Source of the DNA: Oscillospiraceae bacterium
GTDB lineage: Bacteria; Bacillota; Clostridia; Oscillospirales; UBA929
NCBI GenBank assembly: GCA_009782215.1
Contig: WRKO01000021.1
Span: forward strand, 1-45,054
Length of the DNA stretch: 45,054 bases
Direction of reading: 5' to 3'
In this document: one piece after another, positions 1 through 7,732 of the stretch
Layout of the letters: each line of letters starts with the position of its first letter
Position numbering within the stretch: the first letter of the stretch is position 1
The notes under the pieces: model-generated
The model's database searches: none
What the model was told of the DNA's origin: nothing
The model's input: the letters and a program-made list of their open reading frames with translations, nothing else
Translations under genes and position numbers: made by a program

Positions 1-341
1 ATTGTTGGACTATCAGCAATAGCGCAACAAATAAAGCAATGGGGCGTATTCATTTTAATTCTTTTGAAAACAACAACACATCTGCTAACATTGGTTTCTT
101 TTTAGGTAGGGAACATTGGGGTAAAGGGATCATGTCAATGTGTATTTCACCTGTGGTTGAGTTTGGATTTAACACTTTGAAGTTGGAAAGAATTTACACA
201 ACAGTTGAGCCAAATAACATAGGGTCATGGAAAGCTCTTGAAAAGAACGGTTTTTTAAGGGAAGGTCTATTACGGCATTGTTTTGTGTTGCCCGATGGCT
301 TGCATGATTGCTATATTTACTCACGGCTATATACAGATTGA
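1..341 (+). CDS. GNAT-family N-acetyltransferase (5'-truncated)
   Basis: The reading frame is open from base 3 and continues leftwards out of the window, so only about the last 112 residues are present and the ATG at 39 is probably internal. What is left matches the C-terminal half of RimJ/RimL-type acetyltransferases: the acetyl-CoA-binding segment REHWGKGIM, then LERIYTTVEPNNIGSWKALEKNGF, where the Asn-x-x-Ser arrangement and 'KNGF' turn are typical of the family. Such enzymes move an acetyl group from acetyl-CoA to a protein N-terminus or small amine; the substrate cannot be deduced. The gene is visibly AT-richer than the DNA right of 1.3 kb and converges on the flavoprotein gene ending at 472. 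Confidence 0.85.
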   Translation, partial: CWTISNSATNKAMGRIHFNSFENNNTSANIGFFLGREHWGKGIMSMCISPVVEFGFNTLKLERIYTTVEPNNIGSWKALEKNGFLREGLLRHCFVLPDGLHDCYIYSRLYTD

Positions 342-471
342 TATGCCTAGTATGGCTGTTGATAGGGATATATTCCATTCCCCTCCAAGGAGGGAAATCT
401 TATTCTGCAACGGCAGAAAACTGTTTGTACGACAAATAGGACGCTTGCCACAGCCGCAATGCAGATAATGC

Positions 472-1170
472 TTATTTTGTAATCCACTCAATGGGGTCGC
501 CTAGCTCTATTGTTCCGGGACCCACTCCCGTTCCTATTACTGTTCCTCCGGGACCATATATTAGTCCTTCTCCTGTTTCCGGATTGGTAGGTTGGTCGAT
601 TTGATACAAATATCCCGTCTTTCCGTATCTGCCGAGTTTGCTTTGGTCATAACGGTCACTATCCATGCAAATGCTGACGGCTTTGAGCGCAACCGTCATA
701 TCATGGCTCCCTTTGCAAAATTCATGTTCCCACAAAAACTCACATTCGATATTAAGAAAACACTCTTTAATTCGTGGTGCATTAACTGCAACAGCTCTTT
801 CTGCTGTTAGACCGGCAGCGGTAATTTCATCAGTTTCAAACTCATTATTACCAATCGTTTTTGCGCAACGGCCATATACATCATTTGAGGGGAAATTCAG
901 CACACAAACGCCGGTTTCTTTTAGTGATTGATACATATGCCCGTCTTTATTGACTTTGCTCATAATACAGATAAAGTCATCTGTTCCGCCTCCTACAAAA
1001 GTCGACCAAGATTGCAGGCAGGCGTTTTCTTTTCCGTTAGATTTCCAACCTGTGACAACGAATACTAACGAGGGCATGGCTGTCACAAAATCATACCATG
1101 AAAAACCACCGACAGCTTCGCAGTATTGTTCAGAAATTGTTTCTGGTCTTATAGAGAAATCCTTTTTCAT
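472..1170 (-). CDS. Flavin reductase-like domain protein (flavoredoxin type)
   Basis: This 232-residue protein has the look of the flavin-reductase-like/flavoredoxin family, which binds FMN in a split beta-barrel: 'ETISEQYCEAVGGFSWYDFVTAMPSLVFVVT' at the N-terminus, then a central block with SWSTFVGGGTDDFICIMSKV and the segment 'KETGVCVLNFPS' usual for the FMN pocket. The start is supported by a good ribosome-binding site, TAGGAGAG, about 8 bases upstream. Members of this family reduce flavins or act as small electron carriers; the electron donor is unknown here. Base composition is lower in GC than the catabolic genes next door, which suggests a separate history. It appears monocistronic. 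Confidence 0.8.
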   Translation of the reverse strand: MKKDFSIRPETISEQYCEAVGGFSWYDFVTAMPSLVFVVTGWKSNGKENACLQSWSTFVGGGTDDFICIMSKVNKDGHMYQSLKETGVCVLNFPSNDVYGRCAKTIGNNEFETDEITAAGLTAERAVAVNAPRIKECFLNIECEFLWEHEFCKGSHDMTVALKAVSICMDSDRYDQSKLGRYGKTGYLYQIDQPTNPETGEGLIYGPGGTVIGTGVGPGTIELGDPIEWITK

Positions 1171-1318
1171 AATACTATACTCTCCTAATATTTTTAGATT
1201 TTGGTTCTCGTTATTCTACTATTCTACAACAACAAACACGACAACAGTATGTCTTGTTTGTTTGCCGTAGTTTATATAAATTTTCTACGTTAGGCAACAT
1301 CATACCGCTGACCGGCGT

Positions 1319-3118
1319 TTACCACGCGTTTCTCCTGTTGTATTCGTTCCAAACGGTTTCAAACCAGCCACCGCCTTCGGGCAGGGGGCGGATTTGTTCC
1401 GCCCGGGAGACGAGGTTCTGTGTAATGACGACCGTATCCGCCGCGCTTTCGGACGTTTTCGGGCTCCCCTCCACGAGGCAGGAGCCTCTGGAGCCGTATT
1501 CCTCCGCCGCGAACAGCATGGCGGACAGGACGGCGGCCTGCGCGGTCAGCGTGTCGAAGCACTTATATATCTGAGGCAGCTCACTTTGCGAGCGTACGGC
1601 GGCCTTTTGCCAAAACGTATCCCTCACCGCGGACACATCCTCATACAGCGCTTTCATTTGCGCAGGCTCCCGCCGGAACGCCGCGTATTGGCTCATCAGG
1701 CGGCGGGTACGGTCAAGAATTCCGTCCGCGTCGAAGGCGCCGCCCTGCAGGACAGCCGTTATTTCAGCGGAGACTTGCTTTGCCGGAGCGTTTTTCTTTC
1801 GCGCTATATGCTCCGCCGCCCGCATAGACCCCACCTGCGTCGAATTGAGCGCGCTGCCACCGGGACGGTACACGCCGAACGTCCCCGCGGCTTCACCAAC
1901 CGCGTATAAGCCCTTTACCGAGCTTTCCCAGTTGACGTCCACCGCGACGCCGCCGTTGCAGTGCTGCGCGCATACGGCGATTTCCAACGGCTCTCCGTAA
2001 AGGTTGATGCCGTTGTCTCTGTATAGCTTGACCGCCTGAGAGTTCATTTTCTCCAGTCTTTCTATCGGTGTACCGAATGCCGCGTCCGAGTTCGTCAGAT
2101 AGTCACGCGCCTCATTTGAAAGCGTGTCAAGCCGGTAGTCTGTCGGATTGAAGCGGAAATCCATGTACACCCGATGGCCGCGGAGGGTCTCCTCATGCAC
2201 GAACAGATCCACGCGTGAAGACCCCTTCGCTTTGCGGACGTCAAACGGCCATTGATACCCCTTTAGAAAGCCCATATTCAGCGCTTCCGCGGGGGAGGAA
2301 AAGCGCTCCGGCAAAAACTCCCGCTCCGTCCCATCGGGGGCGGCGGACATATACTTGGGCAGAACTTGCTGGTATGTACCTGATACGTTCCAACGGAACT
2401 TCGTGCTGGCCAGACCGTACTGCCATTCGCAGAGGTTTGCCGTAGCCGCGCCCGCGTTGACAGCCAGCCCCAAGGCACCCGTCTGGCTTTCGGGATAGAC
2501 CGAGTCCCGATAGATTCCCGCCGGGCCGCCGGTTGCCAATACCACATGGTTGCAGGCGAAAACACGGTGCTCCCCGGTGATTGTATCCAAAGCCAAAACA
2601 CCCGTTATCGCATGATTCTCTGTCAGAAGCCGGACGGCCTGTGTATTTTCAAAGACGGGGACGCCCTTTGCGCGCACAGACCGCTCCAGCGCTTCCGTCA
2701 TCAGCTTTGAGGTGAGCGGCCCGCAGGAGGTCGCTCGCTGTCGGGGGTCGTGGTCAGTCTTGTACCCTACATATTCGCCGTATGCGTTTGTGGGAAACGG
2801 AACGCCTAAAAGGACGAGCTTCATGAACGCCTTGACGCTGCAAGCGGCCTCAATTAGAGCTGTATCTCCATGTACGCCCCCGCCGGAAAACAGCGTTTCC
2901 GCCATTTCCCGGACACTGTCGCCCTCGCCGGAGGCAAGAGACAGTTTATAATAGGTCTGCTTGTCGCTGCCCGTGTTGCGTGAAGTCCCCATTTGCACAC
3001 CCTCAGTCAGGATTGCAACATCACGCCCCAAATCATACAGCCAATCGGCCGCGTTGTATCCCGAACACCCGGTGCCGATGACCAACGTATCATAAAACCG
3101 TTCGGATGTGAGCAGCAT
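1319..3118 (-). CDS. FAD-dependent oxidoreductase, fumarate reductase/aspartate oxidase-like
   Basis: This 599-residue flavoprotein carries the dinucleotide-binding motif GTGCSG at residues 15-20, the second FAD-contact segment VVLATGGPAG near 192-200, and a C-terminal flavin-binding block GLYAVGEAAGTFG...RPGGSALNSTQVGSMRAAEHIA, all in the order found in the FrdA/SdhA/NadB superfamily. The fold suits oxidation or reduction of a C-C or C-O bond in a small organic acid or sugar-derived substrate. It is the last gene of the minus-strand island; its ATG overlaps the TAA of the preceding isomerase by one base, so translation is coupled. No signal peptide or heme/FeS motif is visible, so it is probably soluble. 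The substrate is unknown; the context points to a sugar or polyol derivative. Confidence 0.8.
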   Translation of the reverse strand: MLLTSERFYDTLVIGTGCSGYNAADWLYDLGRDVAILTEGVQMGTSRNTGSDKQTYYKLSLASGEGDSVREMAETLFSGGGVHGDTALIEAACSVKAFMKLVLLGVPFPTNAYGEYVGYKTDHDPRQRATSCGPLTSKLMTEALERSVRAKGVPVFENTQAVRLLTENHAITGVLALDTITGEHRVFACNHVVLATGGPAGIYRDSVYPESQTGALGLAVNAGAATANLCEWQYGLASTKFRWNVSGTYQQVLPKYMSAAPDGTEREFLPERFSSPAEALNMGFLKGYQWPFDVRKAKGSSRVDLFVHEETLRGHRVYMDFRFNPTDYRLDTLSNEARDYLTNSDAAFGTPIERLEKMNSQAVKLYRDNGINLYGEPLEIAVCAQHCNGGVAVDVNWESSVKGLYAVGEAAGTFGVYRPGGSALNSTQVGSMRAAEHIARKKNAPAKQVSAEITAVLQGGAFDADGILDRTRRLMSQYAAFRREPAQMKALYEDVSAVRDTFWQKAAVRSQSELPQIYKCFDTLTAQAAVLSAMLFAAEEYGSRGSCLVEGSPKTSESAADTVVITQNLVSRAEQIRPLPEGGGWFETVWNEYNRRNAW

Positions 3119-3990
3119 TATTCGCTGTACCGCGCTGTAAGCGACCGCAAAAATCCAGCGGCGGCGAGGATGTCGTCCTCCGGGTTTGCGCCCGTTTCGC
3201 GCTCAATGGTGAGGAAACCATTGAACCCGGCCTTCTCCAGAGCGTCCAGATAACGGGGGAAATCTACGTCGCCCTCCCCCAGCGGTGTTTCGAGAAAATA
3301 CTCCTCCAACCGCAAATCCCCGATGCCGTCCTCGGCAAAAAAGCCGTATATCACTTCGGGGTCGGTTTTCTTGAGCATTCGCCCATCCTTGGCGTGGGTA
3401 TGGATGATATATGGCGCAAGAATCTTTACGGCTTTGGCAGGGTCTTCCCCAATGACCATCACCAGATTGGCCGGGTCGAAGTTGACGCCCATGCCTCCAC
3501 CGCAGTCAAGGGAGTCTATAAAACCGCGTAAAACGGCCGCCGGTTCGGGCCCTGTTTCCACCGCGAAGGAAACGCCCGCGGCTTTGGCGTATAACCCCAG
3601 CTCACGGCAGGCCGCCGCCATGACCGCCCGGCGCGAATGCTCGGGATTAGACGGCACAACGCCGATGTGCGTGGTGACGACGGCACACTCCAAGTCCAGA
3701 GCAAGGTCTATAATCGCCTTTGAGCGTTTGATTTTATGCGGATTGTCGTCTTCCCGCTCAAAGCCGTACCCGCCCAAATCGCCGCAAATCGCCGACATGA
3801 CCAACCCCTGTGAGCGAATGAACGCCAACAGCTCACGGCGGCGCTCACGGGACAGGTTTTCCGGGGCCGCTTCACCGGAGGCGGCGTAAATTTGTATACC
3901 CTCCGCGCCGATTTCACGCGCTTTGACAATGCCTTCCCTCAAGGGCAAACGGAACGAATCGACCAAAACACCGATTTGAAAACGGTTCAT
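3118..3990 (-). CDS. Sugar phosphate isomerase/epimerase-type TIM-barrel protein
   Basis: This 290-residue protein belongs to the xylose-isomerase-like/AP-endonuclease-2 TIM-barrel superfamily. Family signatures are 'GIVKAREIGAEGIQIYA' early on, the strand 'AVVTTHIGVVPS', 'GVSFAVETGPEP' (metal-ligand Glu), 'GVNFDPANLVMV' (metal-ligand Asp), 'IIHTHAKDGR' (His-x-His-Ala-Lys-Asp) and 'GFLTIERETG' (terminal Glu ligand), so the divalent-metal site looks intact. Relatives are IolE/IolI and hydroxypyruvate isomerase-like enzymes acting on keto-sugars or inosose. Its start overlaps the end of the upstream oxidoreductase gene by four bases (ATGA), implying coupled synthesis. Confidence 0.85.
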   Translation of the reverse strand: MNRFQIGVLVDSFRLPLREGIVKAREIGAEGIQIYAASGEAAPENLSRERRRELLAFIRSQGLVMSAICGDLGGYGFEREDDNPHKIKRSKAIIDLALDLECAVVTTHIGVVPSNPEHSRRAVMAAACRELGLYAKAAGVSFAVETGPEPAAVLRGFIDSLDCGGGMGVNFDPANLVMVIGEDPAKAVKILAPYIIHTHAKDGRMLKKTDPEVIYGFFAEDGIGDLRLEEYFLETPLGEGDVDFPRYLDALEKAGFNGFLTIERETGANPEDDILAAAGFLRSLTARYSE

Positions 3991-5048
3991 AACGCCCCTC
4001 CCAACACGATTTCCCTGCGCTGTTCGGCGGAATCATAAATCGCCTGCATCATTTGCGCGGTGATGATGACGGTGTCGATATGGGACGCGAGCTTTTCTCC
4101 CGTCCTTATACAGCGGATAAATGCGTCTATCTCATTCTGGAAGGAATCCCGGCTTTTGATTTCGGGCTTGTATGCCGCCAGCGCGCCGTGTTCGGCGGTG
4201 TATACCGTGAAATCCTGACCGTATATCAGACGTATCCCGGCTTTGTCCCCGATAAAGTCAATATACTGTTCCTCCACACCGATATTCTCCGCCCACGCGC
4301 CGTTGACTGTGATAACGGGGCCGGATGTGCGGATGAACGCGGTCACCGAGTCGTCCACGTCGTAAATGCCGGAATGATCCGGCGGCCCGGCCCACATGTC
4401 CTTGTAAACGTAATTCTTGATATCCCTGCCCAGCTTGCAAAAGGTTTCGCCGGATACGGTGCGCACCTCCGGGTCGCTGCAACAGTACATGACGATGTCC
4501 AGATAATGCACGCCCCAGTCAATCAGCGTCCCGCCTCCCGCGATGGCTTTGGTGGTAAACGCGCCGCCGAGCCCGGGAATGGAGCGGTGTGCCCGGAAGC
4601 TGGCATAGACGCGGTACACATCGCCCAGCTTGCCGCTGTCAATATATTTCTTGATGAGGTTGACGTTGTCGTTGAATCGGTTGACGACGCCGATGACGAG
4701 GGTTTTGCCTGTCTCATGCTGAACCTTTTGCATCTCCAAGGCTTCGGCATAGGTGCGGGCCGCGGGCTTTTCGCACAGGACATGCTTGCCCGCCCGCATG
4801 GCGTCGATGGCGATGGAGGCGTGCGCGTTGTTGGGCGTGCAAATCGAAACGGCCGTTACCTCCCCGTCTGCTAAAACGTCGCGGTAATCGGTGACGGCGG
4901 CGCCGCAGCCGTATTTCTCCGCCGCCGCCTTTGCCCGCTCAGGGCGAATATCACAGAAATACTTGATTTCGACCTCCGGGTTTTTGAGGTAAGAAGGGAT
5001 ATGCGCCGCATTGGCGATAGCCCCGCATCCGATAATCGCAATTTTCAT
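3987..5048 (-). CDS. Gfo/Idh/MocA-family oxidoreductase
   Basis: The 353-residue product has the complete family pattern: N-terminal Rossmann motif GCGAIA right after the start (MKIAIIGCGAIANAAH), the catalytic-lysine motif CEKPAAR near residue 97, and the Asp-x3-His-like segment LIDWGVHYLDIV. These enzymes oxidise or reduce a hydroxyl of a sugar, inositol or similar polyol with NAD(P). An ATG ten codons further upstream (5078) is in frame, but a GGGGG ribosome-binding site lies just before 5048 and the Rossmann strand begins there, so 5048 is chosen. The gene sits 11 bases after a second family member and overlaps the isomerase that follows. The direction of reaction and substrate cannot be told. 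Confidence 0.88.
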   Translation of the reverse strand: MKIAIIGCGAIANAAHIPSYLKNPEVEIKYFCDIRPERAKAAAEKYGCGAAVTDYRDVLADGEVTAVSICTPNNAHASIAIDAMRAGKHVLCEKPAARTYAEALEMQKVQHETGKTLVIGVVNRFNDNVNLIKKYIDSGKLGDVYRVYASFRAHRSIPGLGGAFTTKAIAGGGTLIDWGVHYLDIVMYCCSDPEVRTVSGETFCKLGRDIKNYVYKDMWAGPPDHSGIYDVDDSVTAFIRTSGPVITVNGAWAENIGVEEQYIDFIGDKAGIRLIYGQDFTVYTAEHGALAAYKPEIKSRDSFQNEIDAFIRCIRTGEKLASHIDTVIITAQMMQAIYDSAEQRREIVLGGAL

Positions 5049-5059
5049 AAAATAACCCC

Positions 5060-5896
5060 CTATGATACTTTTATCCACTCGCCGGGCGACGCCGACGCTT
5101 TAATGGCGGCTTCCCGCAGCGCGATAGCGGCGACGGTCTCCTCATGGGGAACTTTAACCTCCCGCGTGCGGAAAAACTCTGACATATCGTTGATGAAGCC
5201 TTTGTAGCAATCCGATTCCACCGTAATAATTTTTGTCGTGCCGTCGGTCAAATCCACAGCCATCCCAAACGGGCACTCCCAACCGTGATGGCTGACGGCC
5301 GCCCTGCGCCCGTCTTTGTATTCGCAGATATAAGACGGCCATTTGCCGACGCCTGTATACTGTACCCGTACAAAATCCGGCCCCATCAGCGCGACGACCG
5401 GCTCGAGCTGATGGATGCTATAGGCGTCAATCGGCCCCGGCCCCCGGCTTGTGATGTTTTCCACCCGTTTGCGGTCAATATCACGGAACTCCTCCGCGTA
5501 GCGCAGGGCGGAGGATGAATAGCAGGGCGTGTTGTGGGCGTCTCCGAGCGCGAAAATCCGCTCAGCCTCCGCTTTCGTTTCGGCGAAGGTTTTGTCTACA
5601 TAGACCGGCTTTCCGCTTTGCATAGGCAAGCGGCACAATTCCCCGTGCTGTTCGGGGTTGTCGGGAGAGAGGACGATGATGCCGTCGCTCTTTTCAATCA
5701 GGGCTTCCATGGAGCCAAGCTGCCGGATGCCGTAAGCCCCGCACCACTGCTCCGTAGTCATGCCGCCTTCGGGGGCGTCGATTTTCGCGTAGGCATAAGC
5801 CACCTGAAGCTCTCCGCCTGTTGCTTCCTTAATCCATTTGGGGTAGTTGTTGGCATGGTATTCGTCTAAGTAATAATCAATGAAGCCCAGCTTCAT
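5060..5896 (-). CDS. Gfo/Idh/MocA-like oxidoreductase with degenerate cofactor motif
   Basis: This 278-residue protein is shorter than a usual Gfo/Idh/MocA enzyme. The first strand reads MKLGFIDYYLDEYHANNYP, so the normal Gly-x-Gly-x-x-Gly/Ala loop is missing, while the middle of the protein keeps the family's topology: DGIIVLSPDNPEQHGE, then GKPVYVDKTFAET in the place of the usual 'EKP' catalytic-lysine motif (Lys kept, flanks changed), and a later histidine in YSIHQLEPVVAL. It may bind cofactor in a modified way or act as a partner subunit of the adjacent canonical paralogue. Its ATG overlaps the stop of the AraC regulator gene by four bases. Family assignment is good, activity uncertain. 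Confidence 0.7.
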   Translation of the reverse strand: MKLGFIDYYLDEYHANNYPKWIKEATGGELQVAYAYAKIDAPEGGMTTEQWCGAYGIRQLGSMEALIEKSDGIIVLSPDNPEQHGELCRLPMQSGKPVYVDKTFAETKAEAERIFALGDAHNTPCYSSSALRYAEEFRDIDRKRVENITSRGPGPIDAYSIHQLEPVVALMGPDFVRVQYTGVGKWPSYICEYKDGRRAAVSHHGWECPFGMAVDLTDGTTKIITVESDCYKGFINDMSEFFRTREVKVPHEETVAAIALREAAIKASASPGEWIKVS

Positions 5897-6801
5897 GTAT
5901 AATCCCTCTCTTCATCCATGATATCTGCCAGCTTGTGTATCGGCGTTATGCTCTGCTTGCGCCTGTATTCATCCGTTGACATACCCAAATGGCGGCGCAG
6001 CATTTTGCCGAGATAATTGCCGCTGGCAACCCCCACTACGGACGCAATTTCATCAAGGGAACGATTGCTGCTCAATAACAGGGTGATGGCGTGTTTCAGG
6101 CGCGTCCTGATGAGGTATTGACCCGGCGGCATACCTATCTGCCGCGAAAAAGTGCGAATCAGGTGCGCTTTGCTTACTTTCAGCTCACAGGCAAGCGCTT
6201 CAATGTCAAGCCTGCTGTATTCGCTCCTGATGATTTCCAGCGCCCGCCTTACGAGAGCCGGATAGGTTTCGGGAATGATGTCCAGCGACACCCTGTAAAA
6301 CTCCATGATGAACAGGTATGCCAAATAGGAAGCCTCAAACACATCCTTTACTTTTCGCTGCTTAATCCTTTTGTACATGTCTTCCAGCAACTGAATCAAG
6401 CGGGAGGATTCGGCAATATCCAAGACATGGCCTATACTGCCGATGATTTTTTGAAACAGATGTCTCGCCCACTCCCCCCTCAATATGATATAGAGTATTT
6501 CCCATTTCTCATCCCGGCTGTCCAGATAATACTCGTGATTGCTCGGAATGATGACCGCAAACGCCTGCCCCGGATTGATTTTCGTGACTGTCTTGCCTAT
6601 CCGCAGGGTGCCTGTTCCCGAAATCGTATACTGGAATACATAGGTGTTGATATCGCCTCTGGTCAGCCCGTTCCACGGGTTTTCAGCCGCGGGGATGAAC
6701 CCCCTGCCGATACGTTCTATTTGAAGGTACTCGGAAAGATAATCTCCGTCTACATAGTATGACAGACGGTGAAAGCTATTCGTAGGCGCGTCGTGTATCA
6801 T
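5893..6801 (-). CDS. AraC-family transcriptional regulator
   Basis: The protein (302 residues from the preferred start) has an N-terminal cupin-like effector domain (VFQYTISGTGTLRIGKTVTKINPGQAFAVIIPSNHEYYLD) and a C-terminal pair of helix-turn-helix motifs, LDIEALACELKVSKAHLIRTFSRQIGMPPGQYLIRTRLKHA followed by SLDEIASVVGVASGNYLGKMLRRHLGMSTDEYRR. This is the layout of sugar-responsive AraC activators. An upstream in-frame ATG at 6852 exists, but it lies at the likely transcription start; the ATG at 6801 has a GGGG-containing ribosome-binding site and fits the promoter at 6857-6886. It heads the operon it probably controls, and the operator overlapping its -10 suggests autoregulation as well as control of the divergent pair. 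Confidence 0.88.
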   Translation of the reverse strand: MIHDAPTNSFHRLSYYVDGDYLSEYLQIERIGRGFIPAAENPWNGLTRGDINTYVFQYTISGTGTLRIGKTVTKINPGQAFAVIIPSNHEYYLDSRDEKWEILYIILRGEWARHLFQKIIGSIGHVLDIAESSRLIQLLEDMYKRIKQRKVKDVFEASYLAYLFIMEFYRVSLDIIPETYPALVRRALEIIRSEYSRLDIEALACELKVSKAHLIRTFSRQIGMPPGQYLIRTRLKHAITLLLSSNRSLDEIASVVGVASGNYLGKMLRRHLGMSTDEYRRKQSITPIHKLADIMDEERDYT

Positions 6802-6852
6802 TTTATTACCCCGATAAATCAATATTTGAACCTTGAATCCTTTGACGCACAA

Positions 6853-6886
6853 TGATAATATATCATTATCACCAACAATAAGTCAA
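6853..6886 (-). promoter_or_regulatory. AraC operon promoter with inverted-repeat operator
   Basis: Reading the minus strand, TTGACT (6886-6881) and TATATT (6862-6857) are separated by 18 bases, a good housekeeping-type promoter. A perfect inverted repeat TGATAAT-5 bp-ATTATCA covers 6853-6871 and sits on the -10. This is seen directly in the sequence; that the AraC protein or another factor binds it is inference. Confidence 0.65.
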
Positions 6887-6988
6887 GTCTGTTTTCTTCA
6901 TTGTACAAAAAAACGGGGCAGCAGCACTTTGAGAGGCTATTTATTTACCCGCGAATAAAGCCCGGATTCTTAGATACGGAGGCATATC

Positions 6989-7732
6989 ATGTACATTGGT
7001 CTGGTTTCGGTTACTTTCAGGCATCTCTCTCCCCGAGGGATTGTCGAGCTTGTTCAACAGGCCGGCTTAGACGGGATTGAATGGGGCGCGGACGTTCATT
7101 GCCCGCCGGGGCAATTAGAGACAGCGCGGGAAATCGCCGCCCTCATGGCGGAACACGGGCTGATGACCCTATCATACGGCTCTTATTACCAAACCGGCAC
7201 ATTTGACCCGTTTGATTCTTTGCTTGATACGGCGGAGATTCTTGGTACAAGCAACATCCGTGTGTGGGCGGGGTCGGTCGCAAGCGCTTTAGCGACAGCG
7301 GAGAATTGGCGTTGCGCGGTAGAGGATTCACAGCGGATTGCGGGTTTGGCGGCGGAACGCGGCATATCCGTTTCCTTTGAATACCACTGCGATACGCTCA
7401 CTGACAGTATTGGTACGACGGAACGCCTGCTTGCCGAAACAAACAGAGATAATGTGTTTTCATACTGGCAGCCGCCGGCGGGTTTGTCTCTTGGAGACAA
7501 TATAACCGCGATTCAAAGGCTGATTAAACTCAAAAAATTGAAAAGCCTGCATGTCTCTTCATTCGACGGGACGGAGCGTGTACCGCTTGAAGCCAACGGA
7601 GAGGCTTGGGCATTGTACATCAAAGAAGCGTCGTCTGCCAATCCGTCGCTTCTTCTCGAATTTGTAAAGGACGACAATCCCGGGCAGATGCTGAGAGACG
7701 CCGCGTTTTTGAGGTCGCTGATATGCCGCTGA
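6989..7732 (+). CDS. Sugar phosphate isomerase/epimerase-type TIM-barrel protein (second copy)
   Basis: This 247-residue protein is a second, shorter member of the xylose-isomerase-like TIM-barrel superfamily. It starts with MYIGLVSVTFRHLSPRGIVELVQQAGLDGIEWGADVH, has the strand SNIRVWAG, 'GISVSFEYHCDTLTD' with the expected metal-binding Glu, and 'LKSLHVSSFDG' in place of the usual His-x-His motif. The ATG follows an excellent ribosome-binding site (ACGGAGGC). It is transcribed away from the AraC operon and overlaps the next oxidoreductase gene by 10 bases, so the two are made together. It is clearly different from the 290-residue copy on the other strand, which suggests a different step or substrate form. 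Confidence 0.82.
   Translation: MYIGLVSVTFRHLSPRGIVELVQQAGLDGIEWGADVHCPPGQLETAREIAALMAEHGLMTLSYGSYYQTGTFDPFDSLLDTAEILGTSNIRVWAGSVASALATAENWRCAVEDSQRIAGLAAERGISVSFEYHCDTLTDSIGTTERLLAETNRDNVFSYWQPPAGLSLGDNITAIQRLIKLKKLKSLHVSSFDGTERVPLEANGEAWALYIKEASSANPSLLLEFVKDDNPGQMLRDAAFLRSLICR

Noticed and set aside
378..397. TTCCCCTCCAAGGAGGGAA as a terminator after the acetyltransferase
   Set aside because: It is almost a continuous palindrome with at most a 5-base stem and a poor T-run, so a terminator cannot be claimed.
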